Origin: Pelagophyceae sp. CCMP2097
Taxonomy: Eukaryota > Sar > Pelagophyceae
Length of the DNA: 17,816 nt
Assembly (NCBI GenBank): GCA_026770575.1
Contig: MU657170.1
Location: forward strand, 203,683 to 221,498
Direction of reading: 5' to 3'
This document shows, one piece after another, positions 1-7,027 of this stretch; positions within the stretch are counted from its first letter, which is position 1, and each line of letters opens with the position of its first letter. The notes beneath the pieces are model-generated. The model did no database searches, was not told where the DNA came from, and saw only the letters and a list, made by a program, of their open reading frames with translations. The position numbers and the translations under genes are program-made.

Positions 1-992
1 CGAATAACATACAAGGGGTATCGCTAATGACGCTGAGGACTTTCTGTCCATCGGAGTTTTCGTCGGTTGGAGTTTGGCCCTGTTGGAAGTCATAGAGGAC
101 GTCGCGCTGAGTCCGGCAATGCCATGGCCCAAAAAAATCTTTTGTTAAAAACGCCCAAACCAAAAATCAGAACGTCTGTTTTGGCTCGTCTGAAGCGCCA
201 CTCGCGGCACTCGTACGGGACAAGTCAAATACCACCCCAGTACGTATGGACCCGCCCCGTCACATAGCCAGCTTTTTGATCAGGGCGGTCCTGCGATGGA
301 CAGCCGGGCCCGAACCTTCGCAATACGGAGGCAAAATCAGTTCAAAATCAAGGTAAAGAGGCAAATAAAGATTTTATCAAGTCCAAAATATTGGGGGAAA
401 CGCTTGTTCGCGCCCTTGCAAGGCGCCCTCCTCGAGGCTGATCATGTCACGGACACCCCGGGGGGCAGGGAGGCCCATAGCGACCACGCCCACCCCCGCA
501 GGCGGCCTCTTGGAGGCACAAACTTGCGCCACTTGAGGTCGGCTTTATCGCCGATACCCCTTGTAGTAGGAATTCCTATCCCAAAAGCCGTTGTAAAAAA
601 CGTCGAATGACGTTTATCGCTGAAAATGCCGTTATTCGCGAAACGCGCTAAAAGTGACAGATTCGGACTCGCCGCGTTAGCGCGCGTCGAATGCGCTAAG
701 TGGCGTCTAAAATTTCCAAAATTTTAATTTTGATGATTTTTGAAAAAATAACGGTGATTTTCGTAAATTGCGGTGATTTTCAAACAAATTGACTGGTGAC
801 AAACGCGGCGGCCGCCGCAAAGACTACGTTTCGAAGCGTCGTTGCGCCGCGTCGGCGTTGGCGGCGCGAGCCGAGTCGTATGGTAAAAGTGGAAACAATC
901 CGTAGTTAGTAATAGCCGCCGGCCCCTTCGGGGCCCTATGAGGCAGTGAGCGGGCCTTATCGTTTGCCCGGCCCGTTGCTTGGTCTTCCACG
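1..992. other. Repeat-rich intergenic region, no gene recognised
   Basis: This stretch lies beyond the 3' end of the GST gene and no open frame in it resembles a known protein. It holds a dispersed repeat copy at about 585-945, listed separately. It also holds a 16-base block at 19-34 that resembles 4632-4647 and may be the edge of a third copy cut by the window. A 13-base inverted repeat (ACAAGGGGTATCG at 11-23, its complement at 552-564) encloses about 530 bases. Bases 715-790 are AT-rich compared with the surroundings. I see no RNA gene. Confidence 0.6.
585..945 (-). repeat. Dispersed repeat, copy A (GST 3' flank)
   Basis: Read on the minus strand, one end (about 906-945) carries a GC-rich hairpin, GGGCCCCGAAGGGGCC, followed by a GCTATTACTAACTA block. 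The other end (about 585-666) carries a block around CAGCGATAAACGTCATT, then ACAACGG about 14 bases further on. Both blocks recur in the same order and orientation inside the MYND gene intron (about 4583-4848). The shared 16-mer AATGACGTTTATCGCT at 606-621 is identical at 4604-4619. The middles of the two copies are unrelated and differ in length. This suggests a non-autonomous mobile element family with conserved ends; I found no terminal inverted repeats. Confidence 0.6.
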
Positions 993-2112
993 TTACTTGG
1001 CGGCCTTTTCGACGACGTTGCCCGAAAAGGTGTACTGCCACGCCGGGCGCTGCGAGACGTTTGCCCACCACCGCGCAAGGTTCGGACGCGAGGAAAGCAT
1101 GTCTTCGATGCCCAATTTTCCAAAGACTGCAAAATACGGCATGTACCTGCGCAGAATATCGGGCGCAGATACCGCGAGGGTATATAGGGCCCGGAACCCG
1201 ACGACCCGACATATAGGAACCGAGATATAGGGCCCGGGACCGAGGACCCAGTATCAAGGCCCTGGGGCCAAGGACCCGGGGCCGAGGACCTCGTATCGAG
1301 GACCCCGTATCAAGGGCCCGAGATGCAGGACCCGATATCAATGTCCCGAGATGGAGGCCCAAGTAACGAGGGCCCACAGCTGACGGTTTGGTGCTCGGAC
1401 GCCGCGGTTGCGTGATGTCGGCCATGGTAAACGTGTCGCCGGCGAAGTACGCCTTGCCCTCGAGGAGGCGCTCCACGACGTCGAGGACCTGCATTTGCGA
1501 CAGTCGCGGGCGGGCGGGCGCGTCTTGGCGCTATTCTTCTCTCGCCGACTGCGTCTTCTCTTTGCGGTATGTCTCTTCGACGCCGCTCCTCTACGGGCCC
1601 GAGCTCTGCGATGGCTGCTGCTACTTTTGTCTCGTCGGTCGCGCCGAGTTTCTTGGCCGGTTTGAGCATGCGTTCGAAGTAAATTGGCATAAAGGCGGGT
1701 CCGAAATACGAATACTCCACAGACGTGGCCTGGTCCAGCAAAGCCTGCTCCTTCTTCGTGGATGGATCCAGCGGCGTGCCAGAAAGGACGTAGCGCATGA
1801 TGGCTCGGGACTCGAAGAGAGTGAAATCTCCGTCTTGCAGCACGGGCACCTTGCCAAACGGGTGCTTCGCCAAAAACGCCGCGGACTTGTGGCCCCCGGC
1901 GGCCATGTCGATGTGGACGTACTCGAAGTCTTTGCCTGGTGGCCGTCTCTCGTTTTAGGGTCCGGCGGGCCTCGCGCCGGAGGCGGCCGCCGCGGCACCG
2001 TCTCGACTGGTGCGCCGATGATCGGGCGGGCCCACGCACCCGACTCCACCAGCGCCATGACGCACTTGCGGCTGCACGTCGTGTGGTGCGCGCAGGACAG
2101 CTGCATCGTCAT
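993..2112 (-). CDS. Glutathione S-transferase, Phi-like (4 exons)
   Basis: Exons are 2112-2040, 1935-1595, 1488-1412 and 1146-993, totalling 645 nt and 214 residues, the usual Phi-class length. Introns are 1936-2039 (GT-AG), 1489-1594 (GT-AG) and 1147-1411 (GC-AG). The N-terminal thioredoxin-like domain has a TTCSRK segment near residue 12, where the class places its catalytic Ser or Cys. It also has FGKVPVLQDGDF and the FESRAI motif that binds the glutamyl part of glutathione. The helical C-terminal domain ends SRPNLARWWANVSQRPAW, typical of soluble GSTs. The enzyme would conjugate glutathione to electrophiles or act as a peroxidase, probably in the cytosol since no presequence is seen. The ATG at 2112 gives MTMQLSC; a second ATG two codons on could serve instead. 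The gene is divergent from the SAP-domain gene. Confidence 0.9.
1147..1411 (-). other. GC-AG intron 3 of the GST gene
   Basis: The donor reads AC|GCAACC and the acceptor GCGCAG|GTAC on the minus strand. Joining here gives MADIT-YMPYFAVFG, which continues the GST helical domain exactly and keeps the frame. No GT donor near the exon edge does so. Most of the intron is a 14-bp minisatellite. Confidence 0.75.
1189..1370. repeat. 14-bp minisatellite, about 13 units
   Basis: Thirteen consecutive 14-base units run from 1189 to 1370 with almost no indels. Examples on the plus strand are GACCCCGTATCAAG (1301-1314), GACCTCGTATCGAG (1287-1300) and GACCCGACATATAG (1203-1216). The units are diverged in sequence but strictly periodic. 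The array lies wholly inside the GC-AG intron of the GST gene. Confidence 0.85.
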
Positions 2113-2230
2113 GGCTGGGCGGCGCGCGCGTCGGGGAAAAGGCCGAATACCGAATGCGAATCGGAACACGAGGAAAATCGCTGAAAGTTCCTTTCGGCGA
2201 CCCTGAGAAGAATTAAACGCGGTCGCGCGG
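2113..2230. promoter_or_regulatory. Candidate bidirectional promoter, GST / SAP-domain gene
   Basis: Only 118 bases separate the start codons of two divergent genes, so they must share upstream sequence. There is no TATA box. A run with three related GAAT/CGAAT steps occurs near 2147-2165. This is an inference from spacing only. Confidence 0.4.
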
Positions 2231-3096
2231 ATGGGCGACGCGCTGGAGCGCGAGCTGCGAAGGCAGGCAGCGGAGCACGGCCTGGTGGACTTTAGCTCGG
2301 CGCAGTCGAGATGTAATGCAGAAGCCGACCTCGGTGCGGGTTTTGCGGAAGGACCTCTGTGGAAAGCACCTCGCCACGGGCCCGTCAAACCCGCGCGAAT
2401 TAGGCGTCGACTGGTCGCGCACGGCGGGCCTCCGCGCGTGCGGCGGCGATGCGGCGGCGGCGAGCTTTGAAGTTGGTGGAAGCTTTGACATCGGGGCAAG
2501 GTTTGCGGCACACGCGGCCGCCGAAGCGCCGGACGACGACGGCGCCGAGACGCTCGATGCGCTGGAGTTGTTGGGCCTCGATCGTTTGAAGGCGCTACTG
2601 GCTGCGAAATCGTTGAAATGCGGAGGGACGTTACACGAGAGGGCCACGCGGCTATTACGGTAAGTGCGAACGTGGCAGAGGCCGCCCTATGGTCTATGGT
2701 TTATGGATATCTTAAAGGCCGCCCTCGAAGAGGCGCGTCGCGCTGCCCGAGGCGCGCTTCCAAAGCACGCAGCATGGTCGCTTTTGACGCGAGCACGTGC
2801 CTAGGTATCGGACGTGCGGCGCACTCGACTCGGACAGAGCCAAAGCCGCACCGGCAAAGGCGGCGCCAAAGGCCGCGCCCGCGCCGCGGCGCAAGAAGAG
2901 TGCGTGCGAAAACGCCCCGCGGAGCAAAAGCGGCCGGCACGCGCGAGGCGCGAGCGAGGCTTCGAGCGAGACTTTTCTCTCGCCGCGAGCGAGCGAGAAA
3001 GTCCCGCTCGCCTTTCCGCTCGCCTTTGCCTTTCCGCAGCTCATAGAGCCCTGCCTCCTTAGGCGGCCCGGCGGACCGCCCCGGCAAGTCTGTTAA
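2231..3096 (+). CDS. Small protein with SDE2-type SAP-like domain (3 exons)
   Basis: Exons 2231-2333, 2404-2659 and 2805-3096 join to 651 nt and 216 residues. The introns (70 and 145 nt) use GTGCGG and GTAAGT donors and TAG acceptors. Near residues 83-120 is LELLGLDRLKALLAAKSLK followed by CGGTLHERATRLL. This matches the SAP-like domain of SDE2 and of some SF3a60-type splicing proteins, where GLKCGGT-xxERAxRLF is the hallmark. The domain is linked to nucleic acid binding or spliceosome function. An acidic, Ala-rich stretch precedes it, and a basic Ala/Pro/Lys tail (KAAPKAAPAPRRKK) follows. There is no ubiquitin-like domain as in full SDE2. The final exon beyond about 2950 has weak coding character, so the true C-terminus is uncertain. 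Start: ATG 2231, giving an amphipathic N-terminus. Confidence 0.6.
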
Positions 3097-3494
3097 GCGG
3101 CCGCGGGCTGCGGTCGTGAATCCTGGCTCGATTGGATCGACAAAGCTGTCAAAGCGCGAAGCGGCCATATTGGACCACTGCCGCGCCATTCCGTCGTGAC
3201 GCGCATCGTCGTAATTGATGTCTTGATCGTCGAGGGGATCAATGCGGGGATCAATGCGGGCCCTGGTCACTTTGGGGTCTCGATCGACCGACTGGCGCCT
3301 GGCCACTGCTTGGAGGAGCCTGGCCACTGCTATGAGGAGCGTGCTTGCAGGAGCCTGGTGACGGGTTTAGCCCGGGCGACGACCGGGGACGCGCCCCTCC
3401 GACCTTGGCCTACTATCGCGCGGCTCTCCTCCAGGGGCGTCTCCTCCAGGAACCTCTGTTGCATCTCCGACCGACGTATCTGGACGACGAAAAC
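3097..3494. other. Intergenic region with short tandem repeats
   Basis: This lies between two convergent genes. It holds two tandem copies of GGGGATCAATGC (3234-3245, 3246-3257) and two copies of a 21-base unit starting GCCTGGCCACTGCT (3297-3317, 3318-3338, two mismatches). An open frame across 3196-3639 is built from these repeats and resembles no protein I know. Confidence 0.6.
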
Positions 3495-3500
3495 TTTATT
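3495..3500 (-). terminator. Possible AATAAA polyadenylation signal
   Basis: AATAAA on the minus strand lies about 50 bases beyond the ancestral stop codon (3547-3549) of the MYND-RING-SEL1 gene. That is a sensible place for a poly(A) signal, although single hexamers are common by chance. Confidence 0.35.
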
Positions 3501-3546
3501 GATTAGGAGGAGCCCGGCTGCGACGCGCCGGGGGCGGCGCGGCCTT

Positions 3547-4892
3547 TTACGCGTCGTCGCGCGCCACGAGCAAGGGCCCGAGCTCGTCGGCCATTCGTAC
3601 GGTCACGGCGTGCCCCTTGGCCGAGGCGCACTTGTATAAGCGCAGCGCCTCGTCGTAGTCCTACGGCACGCCTTGGCCGTTCGCGTGACACGCGCCTAGG
3701 TTTTAGAGCGCGTCTGGCAGGCCCTGCGCCGCGGCGAGGCGCCACCACCGCGCGGCTTCGTCGAACGACTGCGACACGCCCCTGCCGCTTAGCCGCGCCG
3801 AGATTGTGCTGCGCGATAGGGTGCCCTTGCTCGGCTGCGCGTCGGTACCAGAGCGCGGCGGTCTTGGAGTCGATCTTGACGCCGGTCCCACGCTCATAAC
3901 ACACTCCCAATGCAAACTGAGCAGGTGCGCGTCCTTGCGCCGCGGCGCGCTCGAACAACCGGATCGCTCGCTGCGGGCTCTTCTCGAGGCCGTACCGAGC
4001 GTTATTGTAGGCATTTCCGAGTTCCACGTGCGCCTCGAGGTTCCCCTCGTCCGCGCGGTCCTCCAGCCGGCGCAGCACCTCGGCCTCTGACGCGGGGGCC
4101 GGCGCGCGGCAGAGCGGGCGCCGCACGTCGTGCTGCAGGCACGTGTCGCAGCATGCCCTGCAAAGCGTCTTGCAGCAGCAATTGAGGAAAGCTTGCCCGC
4201 CAAAATCGGCTGGCAGCGCATCCAGGCAGATGGCGCACGTGCCGCGCCAGTCCGCCGCGTCGTCGGCACTGGGCTTGGCCGCCGCCGTCGCCCGGACAGC
4301 CGGCGCGCGCGCCTTGGAGCCGTCCGCCAAAAAGACGTCCTCGACGACGGGCGGCTCCTCCTTGATCTTCAGCTTCGCCGGCATGAGCGCGTCGAGGAGC
4401 CGGTCCTGGAACGCGGCCAGCTGCCTGCACGCCTTGTTGTGCCCTCGTTTCCAGTAGACGAGCTGGCACTTTTTCGAGCAGTAGTGGCGCGATTTGCACT
4501 TGGTGCAGTGCTTGCCGTCAGTGTGTTTCTCAGTTGGTTTTTCGAGTTTCGCGTTTGGCGGATCTGATGCACGATAGTATCGAATACCGTTGTGTTACGT
4601 TCAAATGACGTTTATCGCTAAAGTTGTCGACTATCGCTAATCACGCTAAAAATGCAGAATCGGTCGATGAACAACGGAGCGCGCGCCCCGGCCTCGAAGC
4701 GCGCGAGCGGCGATTCATCACAGCCAGGCCGCCGGCCGCTGTCGGCGCTCCGGAACATCCAAGAGGGGCTTCGGGGCGGCGGCCGGCAGCAGCAGTTCTT
4801 AGATAGTAATAGGCTCCCTGCCCCTGCGGGGCTCTGTGCGCATCGCAGACGCAGCAGGGCTTTGGGACGGCGACCCCCGGCGGGTCGCCCAT
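3547..4892 (-). pseudogene. MYND-RING-SEL1 repeat protein, decayed
   Basis: Exon 1 (4892-4842) encodes MGDPPGVAVPKPCCVCD. A 313-base GC-AG intron (4529-4841) follows. Exon 2 resumes with GKHCTKCKSRHYCSKKC and the remaining ligands H and C (KRGHNKAC), completing a canonical MYND zinc finger. A RING-like domain follows at about 4100-4240 (CAICLDALP...CCCKTLC...PLCRAP). Its final Cys pair has lost the first Cys: codon 4118-4120 is CGC, Arg. Four or five SEL1 repeats follow (for example ALWYRRAAEQGHPIAQHNLG). A frameshift near 3774-3800 moves the SEL1 frame. In the corrected frame there are stops at 3703-3705 (TAA) and 3661-3663 (TAG, where GVPQDY is expected), before a natural TAA at 3547-3549. 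A transcript read without correction would end at 3503 with an unrelated tail. Such proteins are usually adaptors or ubiquitin ligases. Decay is the simplest reading; assembly error is possible. Confidence 0.75.
4526..4838 (-). mobile_element. Introner-like insertion in the MYND exon (repeat copy B)
   Basis: On the minus strand, CACA occurs at 4838-4835 right after the first half of the zinc finger, and again at 4525-4522 just before its second half. Removing 309 bases (4526-4834) plus one CACA joins TGC GAT GCG CAC ACT GAC GGC in frame, giving the spacing a MYND finger needs. Splicing GC-AG at 4841/4529 gives a product of the same length. The segment contains the hairpin block (about 4805-4834) and the GCGATAAACGTCATT block (about 4604-4663) shared with copy A. 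The 4-base duplication alone is weak evidence. Confidence 0.55.
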
Positions 4893-5206
4893 CGTCTCGA
4901 CCTCGAGGTGTCGTCGGCGGGTTCGTCGGCATGAGTTCACACTAAAGACTTTTCAAACACTTTAAGAAACGTTCGAAAAACGGGACCTCTGAAAGCTTTA
5001 AAGACTGAAACCTGACGCGCGGCGCCGCGGCGGACCGGCGGACGGCGCGCAGCGGTGCGCCGGCTGCGTGCGGTCGACGCCGGCTGCGTGCGGGTCGGGT
5101 CCCGTGCAAGCCTGAGTGTATAGCGGGGGGATCGGCCCGAGTCAGCGACTCCAAAGTGCGCTGCGTCCCGCCGCGCCGCCGCCGCCCATCCGGGCCCGCT
5201 CCATGC
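4893..5206. promoter_or_regulatory. Divergent intergenic region, MYND gene / dioxygenase
   Basis: The 314 bases between two divergent start codons presumably contain both promoters. A direct repeat of the 16-mer CGCCGGCTGCGTGCGG sits at 5058-5073 and 5078-5093, exactly 20 bases apart. Bases 4944-5010 are AT-richer, with TTTAAAGACT-like repeats. No TATA box is clear. Confidence 0.4.
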
Positions 5207-6321
5207 ATGGCGCGGCTCGCGCTGCGCTGGATGGCGGCGCTCGTGGCGGGCGCTGTAGCGCTGGACGTGCGGCCCGTGAACAGCGGCCGAATCGTCACCC
5301 ACCACGGCTTCCTCCCGCAGCCCGCAGTCGACGGCCTCCGCGCGCAGATCCAAGCTTTGCAAGCGCAGGGTTCATTTCGAGCCTCTGGCCTTCGACGCAC
5401 GGACGCTGAAGGCAAAAGCGCGCCGTACGACGCCTTGACGGATAGGAGCGTCTGCATTCTCACGCCGACCGAGTTCCGCTCCAACTCAGAGGAGGCGTTT
5501 GGGGCAATCGAATCGCTGCGCGGGGCTTGTGAAGCGCAGCTCGGCCGCACACATCTGTCGTTGGAAGAAGTATACTTTTCAGCGACGCCTTCAGGAGCCT
5601 CCTTAGCGCTCCACACGGACGAGCGCCACGAGGAGACCAAGGGCGAAGCCGGCTGGGACGCGGAGACACGGAGGTGCGCCGCCTTCGGTTTGAGGGGTCT
5701 TCATGTGGTTGTAGGTCTGTGTCATGGCTCGTATATCTCTCAGAGTCTGATTGCGCCGGCGGCATTTTCCGAGCCTTCTGCAGACCCGGCGCCGCACACG
5801 TCGGCGCGCACGACGGCAACCTGCAAGTCGCGTGGCTCGACGCGGTCGACACCGCTGCGCTCGACGCCTCGCCGCGCGCAGTCTTCCTCGACGCCTGGGT
5901 ACGGCCGGCCGCCGACGCCGACGACGCGGCGCTCTGCGCGCTCTACGCGCTGGCGCCGCGAGCGCACGGCGTTGGTGAAGACGGCGCGGCGGACGGTGAG
6001 AGAGAATACCTCACGGCGCCGATTTCCACGTCGGACCCAACTTTCGCCGGTGGTGGCATGGACTCGGACGCGTTCGTCCGCGCGCTTCAGCGCAAGCTCA
6101 TCAAGAGATCGGGCAAGCTCTCCGCCGTCTCCTCCGTTTTGCCTGCCGCGGACGTTGTCGACGTCGAACCGACTGCATCGACGCTCGTTCTCTTCGATAG
6201 CGTGTCAGTGCCGCACGCGGTCCTGGCGACTTCCAGCGGCGTGCGCCTGGCGCTGGCGGGGTGGTTCCACGAAGCGGTCCAAGAAGTGCCCGACTGGTAT
6301 GGGCGCGGGGACGGCGAGTAA
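5207..6321 (+). CDS. Secreted 2-oxoglutarate/Fe(II)-dependent dioxygenase (2 exons)
   Basis: Exons 5207-5673 and 5715-6321 total 1074 nt and 357 residues. The 41-base intron (GTGCGC donor, GTAG acceptor) joins ETRR to SVSWLVYLSE. The protein starts with a signal peptide (MARLALRWMAALVAGAVA), which is why ATG 5207 is chosen over the in-frame ATG at 5156. The double-stranded beta-helix shows the iron ligands His136 and Asp138 in LHTDERHEE. The distal His is His323 in VPHAV, with the 2-oxoglutarate-binding Arg333 ten residues later in GVRLALAGW. That spacing is typical of prolyl 4-hydroxylase/OGFOD1-like enzymes. A segment GAHDGNLQVAWL precedes the C-terminal half. It probably hydroxylates a side chain in the secretory pathway; the substrate is unknown. 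It is convergent with the epimerase gene. Confidence 0.88.
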
Positions 6322-7027
6322 CGATCTCGAGTTGTAGACACGACTGCTCCGAGTAAATAATATCAAGTTGGGGACGACGTGCGCCCCGGGGAGGGCCAAA
6401 GTCGAGCATGGAGGCCGCGGGTCTGAGCTCGTGTCCAAGCACGACTCGTTTTTAGATTAAGGTCATATCAAAGTGCGAAGTCAAAATGTGGGAGGACAGC
6501 CCCGCGTCGGTGGAAGGCTAGCGCGACGCGCGTCGTGGATGAGCAGGGCGTGGGCGAGCAGTGACAAGGAGGGCTCCAACGATTCCTTCTCAAGAGAACA
6601 GAACACGACACGCGTCGCGTAAGCCTCTGGAGCCCGGGGCGGGGGACGTCTCCGGGTTCCACGACGCGGACGGAGGGCCGTTCTTTGGGGCGTGGGGCTT
6701 GCCTCCAAATGAGAGCTTCAACCGTGTCAGGGAGGGATCCTCGAGGGTGGCCCATGCGAGCGTATGCCATTCAGGGAGGGATCCTCGAGGGTGGCCCACG
6801 CGAGAGTCTCCAGTCTCGGAGAAACAAGTCCCCCCATCCATGGCACAAGGCCCTCGCGCGGGATCCGCGATGAACCAAGGGGCCGAGGTGTCGCATCCTT
6901 TCAAGAGCGGGTCGCATCGGCGCCGGGCGGCTCGCTCGGCACGGAAAGGAAGACGCCTGCTTGCTTAGAATCCACCCCGGGTGGGGCTTTACACCGGAGG
7001 GACGTCTTGGAAAATCTATGGGAAAGC
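6322..7027. other. Convergent intergenic region
   Basis: These 706 bases lie between the 3' ends of the dioxygenase and epimerase genes. Several frames stay open because of base composition, but none resembles a protein. The only clear structure is the 44-base-period repeat at 6727-6804. A TAAATAA stretch near 6353, about 30 bases after the dioxygenase stop, could serve in polyadenylation. Confidence 0.6.
6727..6804. repeat. Direct repeat, 34 bp at 44-bp period
   Basis: Bases 6727-6760 and 6771-6804 are identical except for one T/C difference. Each begins TCAGGGAGGGATCCTCGAGG. A 10-base spacer separates them. No third copy is visible. Confidence 0.85.

Noticed and set aside
585..945. Terminal inverted repeats on the dispersed element
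   Set aside because: I compared both ends of both copies and could not find matching inverted termini by eye.
724..1494. 256-codon minus-strand frame overlapping the GST gene
   Set aside because: It is exon 3 of GST read on through the 14-bp minisatellite intron and then out of frame through exon 4.
3196..3639. 147-codon plus-strand open frame
   Set aside because: It is made of short tandem repeats and overlaps the 3' end of the MYND gene; no protein likeness.
3661..3705. Reassigned stop codons (TAA/TAG read as Gln)
   Set aside because: Other intact genes here end naturally at TAA, TAG and TGA, so reassignment is unlikely; decay explains it better.
6561..6968. 135-codon plus-strand open frame between convergent genes
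   Set aside because: It contains the 44-base-period repeat and no recognisable domain, and sits in a 3'-to-3' intergenic region.
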